Source of the DNA: Methanolobus psychrophilus R15
Lineage (GTDB): Archaea > Halobacteriota > Methanosarcinia > Methanosarcinales > Methanosarcinaceae
Length of the DNA: 64,000 bases
Assembly (NCBI GenBank): GCA_000306725.1
Contig: CP003083.1
Coordinates: 248,001-312,000 of the forward strand
Direction of reading: 5' to 3'
In this document: positions 6,946-16,789 of the stretch, in pieces
How positions within the stretch are numbered: position 1 is the first letter of the stretch
Layout: every line of letters starts with the position of its first letter
Made by a program: the position numbers and the translations under genes
The notes under the pieces: generated by a model
Seen by the model: only the letters and a program-made list of their open reading frames with translations
Told to the model about the DNA's origin: nothing
Database searches by the model: none

Positions 6946-9423
6946 TTACCCTTCTATCTCTTTTTTAAGCCGGCGAGCTTCAGATGCGATCTCTCTTTTA
7001 GAGTAAGTCTTTGCTATCATCTCAACAGCATCAAGATTACGTACTGCACTGTCCAGATATCCGAGCACATCTCCCGGATAGGCGGTAATCCCGTAGAGAT
7101 TCTCTATTTTCCTCACAATGCCTGCCGGATCGTACCCTTCTGTCCTGATCATGATGATCTTTTCGGAGAACTTGCGCTCAGCACAGCCGCAATATGGAGA
7201 ATCCCTGCAACTGCAGGCCAGGAACTCGGACGCAAAATCAAATAGCTGCTCTCTCAAAGAGATATCGAGCTTTCCCATATTCTCCCCCTCAAAGAGGATA
7301 TCCAGTGAAGCCCCCTGAAAGACCCGTGAAGGAAGATTAACGTTAAGAGCTGCAGATATCCGGGAAACATACTTGAAATACACCCCGTCGAAGAACTCAA
7401 GGTTAGTAATGATAGCAAGCGGATCGTGGTCCATCAGCACAGCATCCCGTATAAGGAAAGCCCTGGAAACAGAAAGGAAGTGGCCTGCAGCGATCTTGCC
7501 AAAACTTGTCAGCTCAATTGTGCCTTTTTTCCTGTAAAGGAATTTCTGTCGTTCAAGCCTGCGCACAAGCACATCCACCGCATAGCCGGCAAGCATATCC
7601 CCATGTATCTTCATCAGGTCCTTCTCTGAAGAGGTTATGGCCGCGGTTGCGAGGATCTCCTCAAGCTTCTCCTCTTCCCCGTACTCCACCTTTGTATGCA
7701 GCATCTCTCCCTTTAACAGTTTCAAGGCTACAGTATCCTCCGTATCACCCTGATCACCCGTGTACCTCTTCCCAGGTACCGCAAGCAGCACTACTTCTCC
7801 AAGGTCATGGTAATCCGGCCTGCCGGCACGGCCCAGCATCTGGAGGAATTCCTGCATGTTAAGCCACTCGATACCCATAGCAAGGGAATCGAATATCACC
7901 TGCGATGCCGGAAAATCGACGCCTGCTGCAAGGGCGGCAGTGGTAACTACAACAGGAAGCCTGCCTTTTGCAAAGCCCACTTCCACTTTCTTGCGTTCCT
8001 GGCTTGTCAGCCCTGCATGATAAGGAGCCGAAGGAATAGAAAGGGCTTCGGATATACGATGGCAGTTACGTCTTGAGTTCGTGAAGATAATGGTCTGACC
8101 TCTGTGCCCCTTTGATGAAACCTTGCTATACTCATCCCTGGCAAATTTGGTCATGATATTTATCTTTGAATGCTCCGGGCAGAGCACGAGATGCCTTTCA
8201 ATAGGCACCGGCCTGTACTCATACTCTATAAGCTTTGCATTCAGATGCTTTGCCATTATTTCCGGCTTTGCGACAGTCGCGGACAGGTAGATGAACTGTG
8301 CATCAGGTGCGCTGTACTTGAGCCTTGCTATCACTCCGTCGAGCCTGTGACCGCGCTCCGAGTCCTCGATAGTGTGTACTTCATCCACGACAACAGTACC
8401 TACCTGACCCAGCATGTCCGCAGCACCGGTCCTTAAGATATAGTCTATGCCTTCATAGGTGCCTACAATGATATCAGAATCAAGGGATCTGCGCATTGAA
8501 TCCGTTTTAGATGCCTTTATACGTGCGCTTCCGACCCTGATGGATGTCTGTATCCCCAATCCTGAGTACCTATCAGTGAACTGGTCATATTTTTGGTTCG
8601 CAAGCGCTACCAGAGGCACAAGATACAGCAGTTTTCCCTTCCTGCGCAGGATGTTCTCGATACCCGCAAGCTCACCGATAAGTGTCTTACCTGTAGCTGT
8701 CACCGAGGTCACAAGCTGGTTCTGGCCTTTCAGAAGGCCATTCTCCACTGAAATTGACTGCACCGGCAGGAGCACATCCGACTTTTGAAGTAGAAGCTCC
8801 TTGAATTTCCTGTTTATCGGCAGGTCCCGTATCATAGATGTAGAGACCTCTGTATTTGCTGCTATTGAATCAAATCTTGTGAGCTCATGATCAAGTTCTT
8901 CGGGGCTGAGCATGGACAAGGTTCTGTCAAGGTCCCTTGTACTTAGCAGTATTTCCTCCAGTCTCTCACATACTTCCTCGCCATAAGTCACCTGCGAACT
9001 TGAGAGTACTCTGGACAGTTCGTCCTTTGCACAATCCGCGCATATTTTCTCCCGATGATATCTCACTGATCTTCTGTTGAGAAAATTGAACATGTTCTTC
9101 AGCAGGCAGAACCTGCAGGCATCCACAATATCAGCGCGAAGCTGGAATCCCTGTAACATATCAACAACAGCAGCTGTCTGCTGGGCATCCCCGTCCTTTG
9201 CTATCATGATTCGATCAGCAGTCCTCAAGAGTTCGGTCAGCTCGGAGGGAGGATGCAGCTCCTCTTTATTATTCAGGACAACCTTGAATTTGTGGGGCCG
9301 TGGTCCTGTAGCAGTCGTCTGCATGACCAGTTCCCCTACAAAAAGAGGCCTTTTCATTTTATCCCGTATCGGTAGAACGGTTATTTTCGCCCTGTCGGCA
9401 ATTATTAGTATCCAGAGAGTCAT
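6946..9423 (-). CDS. Large archaeal DEAD/DEVH-box helicase (DUF5814-type N terminus)
   Basis: This is an 825-residue superfamily 2 helicase. An N-terminal zinc-ribbon-like region carries Cys 103, 106, 128 and 131. Walker A is TATGKT (about 242-247), Walker B is DEVH (about 347-350), motif III is SAT (about 381-383), and motif VI is QMLGRAGRPDY. The C-terminal part holds a second Cys cluster (CSCRDSPYCGC, about residues 737-747). The layout resembles Hel308/Ski2-like enzymes with added metal sites, of the archaeal group carrying a DUF5814 N-terminal domain. Substrate and partners are unknown; DNA repair or RNA turnover are both possible. It is divergent from the KaiC-like gene with a shared AT-rich promoter region. 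Confidence 0.88.
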   Translation of the reverse strand: MTLWILIIADRAKITVLPIRDKMKRPLFVGELVMQTTATGPRPHKFKVVLNNKEELHPPSELTELLRTADRIMIAKDGDAQQTAAVVDMLQGFQLRADIVDACRFCLLKNMFNFLNRRSVRYHREKICADCAKDELSRVLSSSQVTYGEEVCERLEEILLSTRDLDRTLSMLSPEELDHELTRFDSIAANTEVSTSMIRDLPINRKFKELLLQKSDVLLPVQSISVENGLLKGQNQLVTSVTATGKTLIGELAGIENILRRKGKLLYLVPLVALANQKYDQFTDRYSGLGIQTSIRVGSARIKASKTDSMRRSLDSDIIVGTYEGIDYILRTGAADMLGQVGTVVVDEVHTIEDSERGHRLDGVIARLKYSAPDAQFIYLSATVAKPEIMAKHLNAKLIEYEYRPVPIERHLVLCPEHSKINIMTKFARDEYSKVSSKGHRGQTIIFTNSRRNCHRISEALSIPSAPYHAGLTSQERKKVEVGFAKGRLPVVVTTAALAAGVDFPASQVIFDSLAMGIEWLNMQEFLQMLGRAGRPDYHDLGEVVLLAVPGKRYTGDQGDTEDTVALKLLKGEMLHTKVEYGEEEKLEEILATAAITSSEKDLMKIHGDMLAGYAVDVLVRRLERQKFLYRKKGTIELTSFGKIAAGHFLSVSRAFLIRDAVLMDHDPLAIITNLEFFDGVYFKYVSRISAALNVNLPSRVFQGASLDILFEGENMGKLDISLREQLFDFASEFLACSCRDSPYCGCAERKFSEKIIMIRTEGYDPAGIVRKIENLYGITAYPGDVLGYLDSAVRNLDAVEMIAKTYSKREIASEARRLKKEIEG

Positions 9424-9447
9424 CTGCGCACTCAGATAGCACAGTGA

Positions 9448-9457
9448 GTATAAATAA
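9448..9457 (+). promoter_or_regulatory. TATA box of the KaiC-like gene
   Basis: GTATAAATAA is a strong archaeal TATA box. Transcription would start about 25 bases downstream, near 9475-9480. That excludes the upstream start codons at 9444 and 9468 and supports ATG 9531. The complementary strand (TTATTTATAC) could serve the divergent helicase gene. Confidence 0.55.
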
Positions 9458-9530
9458 TATTGGCTTTATGGAAAGCATAAGTAAAAATATAAATAGCAAT
9501 ATATTACTTCTTGCTTACAGGAACAGGACA

Positions 9531-10361
9531 ATGTTAACAACCAAATCTTTTGCGGCAAACTCCTTTATGCAGGATGAGATATCAAAGGACCAGGAAGAAG
9601 TGTCACTATACGACAGCCTCAAAAGAACATCCTCTACTGTGACATACCAGGAAGAGCCAACTTTACTTTCAACAGGCATATCAGTCCTTGACAGGAATCT
9701 TGGCGGAGGCCTGCCTGCTGGTTCAGTATCTTATTTTTCAGCCGATCCCCGTTCGATGTCAGAAGTATTCCTTTATCAGTTCACACAATCCCGCAGGACA
9801 TTCTACTTCACAACCGGACGCAGGCCCAAGTTCGTTCTCAATGATATCATCAACCTGGGATTTGACCCGTCCAACATAATCTTCGTTGATGTATATAGTG
9901 AATATTATTTCAGCGCATGCGGTGAAATGTCAGAAAATGTAGGCAATGAATATATCGATTCCAAGATAATAGAGTTCACTGAATACAACCTGCGTAACAT
10001 TGCCAACGATTCAACCGGTGAGGAGATCAACCTCATAATCGATTCCTTCTCATTTTATATGAATCTCCGCGTTAACCCCGGGCTTATCCGCCAGCTGACC
10101 AATGTCATTTATGAGGTCACCAAGGAGATACAGTGCCTGACACATCTCTACGGTCATAAGGGCAGCACCCCGGAAAAAATGGGAAATGAAGTCTTCGCCA
10201 CAGTTGATGTGATATTTGAGTCCTCCCTGGAGACAAGCTCTGATAAACTGGTCAGCAAGCTAGCCATACCAAAGATAAGAGGAATGGTGCCAAGCCCAGA
10301 GCTGATCAAGTTCAAGATAGGAGAGGGAGTACAGATAGATACTTCAAGGGATATTGCCTGA
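9531..10361 (+). CDS. KaiC/RAD55-like ATPase homolog lacking a Walker A motif
   Basis: This is a 276-residue protein with the RecA-like KaiC fold. It has the family opening LSTGISVLDRNLGGGLPAGS near residue 46. The position of the P-loop then reads YFSADPRSMSE where active members have G-x4-GK[ST]. The Walker B strand INLIIDSFSFY is kept. It therefore probably does not bind ATP in the usual way and may be a structural or regulatory partner. ATG 9531 follows CAGGAACAGG and suits the TATA box at 9448. It is divergent from the helicase and converges on the phosphorylase gene. Confidence 0.75.
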   Translation: MLTTKSFAANSFMQDEISKDQEEVSLYDSLKRTSSTVTYQEEPTLLSTGISVLDRNLGGGLPAGSVSYFSADPRSMSEVFLYQFTQSRRTFYFTTGRRPKFVLNDIINLGFDPSNIIFVDVYSEYYFSACGEMSENVGNEYIDSKIIEFTEYNLRNIANDSTGEEINLIIDSFSFYMNLRVNPGLIRQLTNVIYEVTKEIQCLTHLYGHKGSTPEKMGNEVFATVDVIFESSLETSSDKLVSKLAIPKIRGMVPSPELIKFKIGEGVQIDTSRDIA

Positions 10362-10393
10362 ACCCTGCCCCTCCGGATGAACTGTGCTTGTAC

Positions 10394-11206
10394 TCACAGA
10401 CAGGCATCTGTGTCTGCCGCATACCTGCAATTGCAGCTGCGCTGATCAGGGATATTGCCAATGGTATCAAGCAGAACCCCCAGAAGTATCTCCTGCCTTT
10501 CCTGAAGTGTTCTGACGACCTCTGAAGCTGTGACTTTCTGAGCACCCATACCACAGGCATTATTTGTAACAGTGCAGATAGAAGCATAACACAGGTTCAA
10601 CTCTTTTGCGAGGACCACCTCAGGCATGCCTGTCATTCCCACGACATCCCCAAACCTGCTCATCATCCTTATTTCTGCCCTTGTCTCAAACCTTGGGCCT
10701 TCGGTACAGACATATATGCCATCTGCAAAACCAACGTCCTCTTTTATGAGCGCCGCCCTAAGGCTTTGCCGTAGCTGCGGGCAATAAGGCTCCGTCATAT
10801 CAACATGTACGGTCCTGTTATCGTGGAAAGTGGATATCCTGTTACGCGTCAGATCCACAAGATCATCCGGCAGAACGAAACTGCCGATGGGATGACCCTG
10901 CATTGTACCCACAGAATTTACCGATATGGCCCTTTCAATGCCAAGCTCCATGACTGCCCATATAATGGCCCTGTAATTTACCATGTGCGGAGGGACATGT
11001 TTCTGACCGTCAGCATGCCTTGGTATCAAAACGCAGTTCCTGTCTTTGGCATCAAAAGTGTAAGCCCGGACCACGCCAAAAGGCGTTTCCACAGTTATGT
11101 TTTCAGAAGCTTCCGGGAAAGAGAAGTTCACACCTCCGATCACTGCAACATCAAAGCTGGGACCTGTGGTAGATTCTGACCTATGTGTCCGCATTATTGC
11201 TACCAT
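10394..11206 (-). CDS. S-methyl-5'-thioinosine phosphorylase-like enzyme (PNP/MTAP family)
   Basis: This nucleoside phosphorylase of the PNP/MTAP family cleaves a purine nucleoside with phosphate. Visible motifs are RHADGQKHVPPHMVNYRA (phosphate and sugar site), TEGPRFET, and GMTGMPEVVLAKEL. At the base-specificity loop MTAP has TDYD, whereas this protein has TNNA. The N-x-A pattern is that of enzymes that prefer 6-oxopurines such as methylthioinosine. It would act in methylthioadenosine salvage after deamination. The start (11206 or ATG 11194) overlaps the end of the upstream DUF373 gene, so they are co-transcribed. The last 20 residues are a Cys-containing tail not typical of the family. 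Confidence 0.85.
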   Translation of the reverse strand: MVAIMRTHRSESTTGPSFDVAVIGGVNFSFPEASENITVETPFGVVRAYTFDAKDRNCVLIPRHADGQKHVPPHMVNYRAIIWAVMELGIERAISVNSVGTMQGHPIGSFVLPDDLVDLTRNRISTFHDNRTVHVDMTEPYCPQLRQSLRAALIKEDVGFADGIYVCTEGPRFETRAEIRMMSRFGDVVGMTGMPEVVLAKELNLCYASICTVTNNACGMGAQKVTASEVVRTLQERQEILLGVLLDTIGNIPDQRSCNCRYAADTDACL

Positions 11207-12305
11207 TTAAAACCTGTTTCTCTTCCATCCTGATACTTGCAGAGACCTTTATTCCCCCCAGGGCAATGATTATAGCTGCAATTATAGAATAAACGAAATA
11301 CTGCACTCCCACTGCAGGGTCGATAGTACTGCCACCTATGACTGCGCTTATGGATATCAGGTATGTGCTTGCACCCCAGAATAGCAGGCCCATGGATATC
11401 ACAAAGAAAGCAGGTATGATGTACCTGAAAGTGGATGTCCTGTTCTTATAGCAGTCAATTATCTTCCCGACGTCTGCTATCAGGATAGCACTTACATATA
11501 GCCATACAGTGGTGTTTATGAAAACTGTTGCCAGAGGTATCAGTCCATAGTACCAGATGCCTTCACGCGTGTAAAGCTCCCATACCCTGCTAAGACCAAG
11601 TACGCTTGCAGCGACCATTACAAGAAGTGCGGCGAGGTATGTCAGGAATGTCATCCGTCCTGAATGGAAAGAGTCCTTAAGGCGCTCCCCATAAACAGAT
11701 ATCGGGTCTCCGAAACCCCTGTAGAGCATATAGAGGCCTACTGCAGCGAGTATCCCGATGATAGCGCCCTGAGGATAATTGATCATAAGGAAAAAGGCAT
11801 AGATAAGCGATGCCAGTCCCAGGGGTACGAAAAATGTCTGGGATATCTTGGGATCATTAAAAGCATGCTTGATGATGTAATAGGTACTTTCCAGGTTCAC
11901 ACTCTGCATAACTACAATACGCTTGACAGAATCCACCTTCATCCTAGACTGCACGATGGGGAGCAGGGACTCATCCTCCGCCCCGTCAGAAATGAATATA
12001 GCAGAGCCAAAGTTGAAACGCTTAAGGAGGACATCGAGCTGGTTTGCTATCTTCTGGTCGGATATGATGCCTATGTTCTTATCCCCGGCAAGGGTGATAA
12101 GCTCCGCATCAATATCTCTTGCAGCCAGATCATCAAGTACCTTGATACCGCCAAATATGGTGTTGGCATCCGAGTCCTCGGGATCCGCTGTGGCAAGTTT
12201 TACGGCGGCCTCTACGTTTGCCTCCCTTCCAATAACAGGGCCTCTTACATTAGCTTTTACGCCAAGGTCATCGTCTCTGTCTATACAGAGGATCAGTATT
12301 TGCAT
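11181..12305 (-). CDS. DUF373 family membrane protein
   Basis: This is a 374-residue protein of the archaeal DUF373 family. The soluble N-terminal half begins MQILILCIDRDDDLGVKANV and contains a conserved core with FGGIKVLDDL and FISDGAEDE. The C-terminal half has five to six membrane segments. ATG 12305 is chosen because it starts the conserved core; the frame is open for eight more codons upstream. It ends with TAG, so amber is used as an ordinary stop here. Function is unknown. It overlaps the phosphorylase gene by 26 bases. Confidence 0.85.
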   Translation of the reverse strand: MQILILCIDRDDDLGVKANVRGPVIGREANVEAAVKLATADPEDSDANTIFGGIKVLDDLAARDIDAELITLAGDKNIGIISDQKIANQLDVLLKRFNFGSAIFISDGAEDESLLPIVQSRMKVDSVKRIVVMQSVNLESTYYIIKHAFNDPKISQTFFVPLGLASLIYAFFLMINYPQGAIIGILAAVGLYMLYRGFGDPISVYGERLKDSFHSGRMTFLTYLAALLVMVAASVLGLSRVWELYTREGIWYYGLIPLATVFINTTVWLYVSAILIADVGKIIDCYKNRTSTFRYIIPAFFVISMGLLFWGASTYLISISAVIGGSTIDPAVGVQYFVYSIIAAIIIALGGIKVSASIRMEEKQVLNGSNNADT

Positions 12306-12410
12306 ATAACTCCACTTGCTATGTGACACGGAAATATAAATAGATTCTCATAAAATCGTTACAATGACAGACTGTTAAATGTCAGGCCTCCACACCCATG
12401 GAGCCGTTCC

Positions 12411-13043
12411 TCATTGCGAAAGTAACTCCCTTATCAGCCTTTTGGCCCACTGCAGCTTCTTCTTCTTTGTAGGGGTAACGTCCTCATCATTAAAATCAAA
12501 GCCTATGAGAATAATTTTGGCCGCACCGAATTCTTTTGCAAGGAAAACACATCTGTCACCATCGCTGAAACCACCGAAGTTATAGACATTTTTAAGGGGA
12601 ACTGACTGGGTGCTTCCGACAATGCTGTGAAGAAGAGGCACATATCTCTCAAGTTTGTCAATATTATCCCCGTGGGCGTGCACAACCATGAGTGAACCCC
12701 TGTTATTGGCGATAATTTCCTTTTCAACGTCCCCGTCAAGGTCTGTCACTATTATATCGGGCACTATCCCGGAATCAAGGATAACAACCGCGGCCCCGTC
12801 AGCAGCTATGACCACATAGTTCCCTGCATTAACAGATCCCAGCTCTTCTTTAAGACATGGCGCATTGCCGCATACCAGAACGTTCTTCCCGCCTATCAGT
12901 TCATAGAGGACGGATACATCTGCATTCCCTGAATGGTCCAGCAGGCGGGAGAGAATGAGAGCTGCACGCTCATCCTCTTTCCTGCTGAAGCCCATGTCCT
13001 CAAGTATCCCTGAGTATACAGGTTCCCATTTTTCAAATTCCAT
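12411..13043 (-). CDS. mptE: 6-hydroxymethyl-7,8-dihydropterin diphosphokinase, MptE type
   Basis: This is a 210-residue MptE-type (DUF115-related) enzyme. It transfers pyrophosphate from ATP to 6-hydroxymethyl-7,8-dihydropterin, a step towards tetrahydromethanopterin or tetrahydrosarcinapterin, the C1 carrier of methanogens. Family features are VLVCGNAPCLKEEL, the acidic core IVTDLDGD near residue 100, VHAHGDN, and NFGGFSDGDRC followed by the lysine-rich end. The length is typical. It lies 32 bases downstream of ileS on the same strand and probably shares its transcript. Confidence 0.9.
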   Translation of the reverse strand: MEFEKWEPVYSGILEDMGFSRKEDERAALILSRLLDHSGNADVSVLYELIGGKNVLVCGNAPCLKEELGSVNAGNYVVIAADGAAVVILDSGIVPDIIVTDLDGDVEKEIIANNRGSLMVVHAHGDNIDKLERYVPLLHSIVGSTQSVPLKNVYNFGGFSDGDRCVFLAKEFGAAKIILIGFDFNDEDVTPTKKKKLQWAKRLIRELLSQ

Positions 13044-13075
13044 GCTTCTCCTTTGGGTTTTGGTGCGGCTGCGTT

Positions 13076-16000
13076 TCAGGCCGGTGAAATGCCGATGCTC
13101 ATAGACACACCTTCGACATCCCAGTCCTTGCTGAGGCTTCCGCTTGCATCCACGTCAAGGCCTATTACCTGCACATCCGCCCTGATCTCCTTTGCAATAT
13201 GCTGCTCAAGATCGAGTACAAGACCAAGTACCCTTTGGTCACTGATCCTGATATGCACCCTGATGCTCTCATCAACAGCAAGGTCAAGCTCCTTGCGCAT
13301 GTCCTGCACCCTGCGGATGACTTCCCTTGAAAAGCCCTCAGACTCGAGTTCCCGGGTCAGTTTTGCGTCAACATATACGCTGCCTGCGTTGAATTCTGCA
13401 CTTGCGACCATTTCCGGCAGTTTTTCCTCGAATTTGACCATTTCCGGTGTGATAGTTGCCATACCTCCGGGAACTTCAACTTCTGCCTGCCCGTTTGTAG
13501 CGAGGGATTTCCTGAGGGATAGCACATCAGTTTTCTTTATCGCAGCCAGGACCTTTCCTGCATCGCCCTTGAAAACAGGGCCGATGGTGCTTGGATTGGG
13601 GATAGCTTCATAGTTGAGTTCATCCCATGGCTGTCCCGCAGTCGTGAGTACGATATCCTTCGCATTGGTCTGGTCCATGAGCACGGACTTAAGGCTTGCC
13701 ACAGCCTCTGCGACCTGCTCATTGGACGGAGCGACCACTATCCTGGATACCGGCCACCTGAGTTTCCTGCCTGCTTTCTGGCGGGCATTGGAAGATGCTT
13801 CCACCATGGACCTTATCATATCCATGTGAGTCTCAAGTTCCTTGTCCACAAGAGACTCATCAGCAACAGGCCAGTCGTTCATATGGACTGATTCCGGTGC
13901 GTCAGGATAAACGTTCCTGACGAGGTTCTGGTACATCTCCTCTGCAAGATGTGGCATGAAAGGAGCTATGACCTTGGCAGTTATGGCAAACACCTCATAC
14001 AGCACCCTGTATACAGCCAGTTTGTCGGGGTCATCAGCCTCAACCCATGTCCTTGGACGGATGAGCTGGATATACCACCTGGAGAGGTCCTCAAGGGCGA
14101 ACTCGTTGATGGAACGCAGAGCTCTTTGCAGGGTGTACTGGTCCATAGCCTTGTTGACATCATTGATGAGCGACTGAGCCCTGGAGAGTATCCACTTATC
14201 TTCCTTCCTCATGTGCTCCCTTACAGATTCCAGGGACACTTGTGATGGGTCGAACTTGTCCAGCACCATATAGGGCAATGGGAAGCGATACACGTTCCAG
14301 AGGATATTCAATGTCCGGTTTATGGTCCCCAGTTCCTCGCTATTGAACTTGAGATCGTCCCATGGAGCACTGGCTGACATCACAAAGCAGCGAAGAGTAT
14401 CGGCACCATATTTTGAGATGACCTCTTTTGGCTCTATCACATTTCCAAGGCTCTTTGACATCTTCTTGCCTTCACCGTCAAGGGTAAAGCCGTGCATGAG
14501 CACACTCTTGTAGGGAGCTTTGCCAAATGCTACCATGCTTGCTCCAAGCTGTGAGTAGAACCATCCACGGGTCTGGTCGTGCCCTTCAGTGATGAAGTCT
14601 GCCGGCCACCACTTATCAAAGTCCTCTGCATTCTGTGGGAACCTGAGGGTTGCCCAGGAAGCTACAGCTGAATCGAACCAGACATCGAACACGTCTTCCA
14701 CACGTTTCATCTTCCCGCCGCAGGGGCAGTCAAAAGTGACAGCATCGACATAGGGTCTGTGCAGCTCGATGTCACCGGAGATGCCTGACATCTCGAGGAG
14801 TTCCTGTTTGGTTCCGACAACATGCATGCTGTCGCATGTCCGGCATTTCCACACGGGTATTGGGATTCCCCAGTACCTCTGCCTGGAAACACACCAGTCG
14901 CGGGCTCCCTCGACCCAGTCCTTGAACCGTGAAGAGCCTGCCCATGAAGGATACCAGTTCACTTTCTCTATCTCGGAGAGCATCTGTTCCTTGAGATCTG
15001 ATATCTTAATGAACCACTGTTCTGTGGCAAGATATATGATAGGTGTCTTGCAGCGCCAGCAGTGCCCGTACCTGTGAGTTATCTTGCTCTGGGCAAGAAG
15101 CAGGCCGCGCTCTTTGAGGTCTTCGATGACACTCGTGTTCGCATCCCTGATATGCATCCCTGTGTAATCACCGGCTGCTTCTGTGTACCTGCCGTCAGAA
15201 CCTACAGGGCAGAATATGGGCAGGTTGTTCTTGATGCCGATATCAAAGTCATCCATACCGTGCCCAGGTGCGATATGCACACAGCCGGTGTTCTCGGCGG
15301 TCACGAAATCGGCAAGATAGATGTTATGCTCCATAGCTGCCTGTCTTGGCACCTTATCTGCAAGGGGGTGCTCGTAGGATAGCGAAGTGAGGTCCTCACC
15401 GAGCATGCTGCCCAGTATCTCATAACCGGCGTAGCGTCCTTTCTTCAGGACGGCTTCCACAAGCTGTGAAGCAAGAATGAGCACCTCTTCCCTGCCTTCT
15501 GAAGTTGTTGCCTTTACCCTGGAGTACTCAAATGAAGGGTGGACTGCCACTGCAATGTTGGACGGGATGGTCCATGGAGTGGTGGTCCATATTACAACAT
15601 AGGTGTTTTCCTCGCCCTTGAGCCTGAACTTGACGAATATGGAAGGGTCCGCCCTGTCGCTGTACTCTACCTCAGAGTCAGCAATGGCTGTTTCGCACCT
15701 GGGACACCAGTTGACAACGCGCTTGCCCTGCTCCAGCAGGTTCTTCTCCTGGGCACGCTTGAGGGTCCACCATGCAGCCTCGATGTACTCGTCACGCAGG
15801 GTCATGTAAGGGTCCTTCCAGTCAAGCCATGCGCCCAGCATGCGGAACTGCCCGGTCATGTCGTCCTTCTGGTTCAGCGCGAATTCCTTGCACTTCTCGA
15901 TGAAATTCCCGACGCCGTATTTCTCAATATCCTTTTTGGATGTGAAACCGAGCACCCCCTCCACCTTGACCTCGATGGGCAGGCCATGCATGTCCCAGCC

Positions 16001-16252
16001 TGCACGGTCAAGTATGTCATAACCTTTCATTGAGCGGTAACGCAGAATGGAGTCCTTGATTATCTTGTTCCACGCAGTGCCCAGGTGGATATGTCCTGTG
16101 GTATACGGTGGACCGTCAACGAAAAAGAACTTCTTTCCGCCTCTTCTGTGCTCACGTACCTTTGAGTACGCATCTGATTTTTCCCAGAAGTCCTGGATCT
16201 TCCTTTCCAGTTTTTCCGGGCTATATTGATTGGTAATCTCCTCTAACATCAA
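13076..16252 (-). CDS. ileS: Isoleucyl-tRNA synthetase
   Basis: This is a 1058-residue class I synthetase that charges tRNA-Ile. The HIGH motif is HIHL at 54-57 within [16 protein letters not shown], and the KMSKS motif lies near residues 599-603 ([10 protein letters not shown]). The editing domain lies between them, with the [13 protein letters not shown] motif. The C-terminal region continues for about 400 residues (anticodon-binding and archaeal/eukaryotic-type extension). The length fits the archaeal form. It starts at a double ATG (16252/16249). mptE follows 32 bases downstream. Confidence 0.97.
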   Translation of the reverse strand: MMLEEITNQYSPEKLERKIQDFWEKSDAYSKVREHRRGGKKFFFVDGPPYTTGHIHLGTAWNKIIKDSILRYRSMKGYDILDRAGWDMHGLPIEVKVEGVLGFTSKKDIEKYGVGNFIEKCKEFALNQKDDMTGQFRMLGAWLDWKDPYMTLRDEYIEAAWWTLKRAQEKNLLEQGKRVVNWCPRCETAIADSEVEYSDRADPSIFVKFRLKGEENTYVVIWTTTPWTIPSNIAVAVHPSFEYSRVKATTSEGREEVLILASQLVEAVLKKGRYAGYEILGSMLGEDLTSLSYEHPLADKVPRQAAMEHNIYLADFVTAENTGCVHIAPGHGMDDFDIGIKNNLPIFCPVGSDGRYTEAAGDYTGMHIRDANTSVIEDLKERGLLLAQSKITHRYGHCWRCKTPIIYLATEQWFIKISDLKEQMLSEIEKVNWYPSWAGSSRFKDWVEGARDWCVSRQRYWGIPIPVWKCRTCDSMHVVGTKQELLEMSGISGDIELHRPYVDAVTFDCPCGGKMKRVEDVFDVWFDSAVASWATLRFPQNAEDFDKWWPADFITEGHDQTRGWFYSQLGASMVAFGKAPYKSVLMHGFTLDGEGKKMSKSLGNVIEPKEVISKYGADTLRCFVMSASAPWDDLKFNSEELGTINRTLNILWNVYRFPLPYMVLDKFDPSQVSLESVREHMRKEDKWILSRAQSLINDVNKAMDQYTLQRALRSINEFALEDLSRWYIQLIRPRTWVEADDPDKLAVYRVLYEVFAITAKVIAPFMPHLAEEMYQNLVRNVYPDAPESVHMNDWPVADESLVDKELETHMDMIRSMVEASSNARQKAGRKLRWPVSRIVVAPSNEQVAEAVASLKSVLMDQTNAKDIVLTTAGQPWDELNYEAIPNPSTIGPVFKGDAGKVLAAIKKTDVLSLRKSLATNGQAEVEVPGGMATITPEMVKFEEKLPEMVASAEFNAGSVYVDAKLTRELESEGFSREVIRRVQDMRKELDLAVDESIRVHIRISDQRVLGLVLDLEQHIAKEIRADVQVIGLDVDASGSLSKDWDVEGVSMSIGISPA

Positions 16253-16547
16253 AGGTCTCCATACTCTAATTCGATCTGGATATTCCTACTGCAATATTTG
16301 ATTTAATAATTATGGATGAAACTCACAGGTTATAATTAAATTTTATTGAAAATGTGAGCTTGGGGAGGGGATTGGGATGAGGTGTGGGGATTCAATTTAC
16401 ACATTAGTGAATATCACGCTTTGATAGCATTCAAAGGAAATCTTCAGTCATATAATGAGAATATATAATTAGCTCCTGAAACCATTGTTCTAATTTGACG
16501 GCGTTCCTTAGTATTTCACAATCCGCATTCATGCAGTGAAATATAAA

Positions 16548-16645
16548 GACACGGATTAACACGGGATTAACACGGATCTCATTTTTTGCGGGGTTCTAAG
16601 ACCCAATGTTATTGTAAATCAGTGTAAATCCTGTAAATTTGTGTC
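16548..16645. repeat. Imperfect inverted repeat of GTGTAAATC-like units
   Basis: The gene-free stretch 16253-16789 holds one clear structure. The left arm (16548-16577) is built from the unit ACGGATTAAC repeated, and the right arm (16614-16645) reads GTAAATC-AGTGTAAATC-CTGTAAATTT-GTGTC. The reverse complement of the right arm matches the left arm over about 30 bases with scattered mismatches. The intervening 36 bases contain a smaller GGGGTTCTAAGACCC hairpin. Similar units occur between genes in many prokaryotes. No ORF is convincing in this stretch. Confidence 0.55.
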
Positions 16646-16789
16646 TAGACAATAATTTGAAAAATAGAAGGCCTTAATGAAAGAATGAATAGACTTTTAA
16701 ATCTGAATTCTAATTTGATGGCCTTATAATGAAAGCCAGCATCTAACAAAAACATGAACTTTTATTGTCTACCTGTGCAATGTGAAATG

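Noticed and set aside
6850-9439. Several long plus-strand frames opposite the helicase
   Set aside because: They are antisense shadows of a gene with clear helicase motifs and show no motifs of their own.
11181-11206. TAG at the end of DUF373 considered as pyrrolysine readthrough
   Set aside because: Readthrough would add only about ten residues before TGA, and the overlap with the next gene start explains the position well; it is taken as a normal stop.
15539-16033. 164-codon frame antisense to ileS
   Set aside because: It has no recognisable domain and lies inside the conserved synthetase gene; high GC coding DNA often gives such frames.
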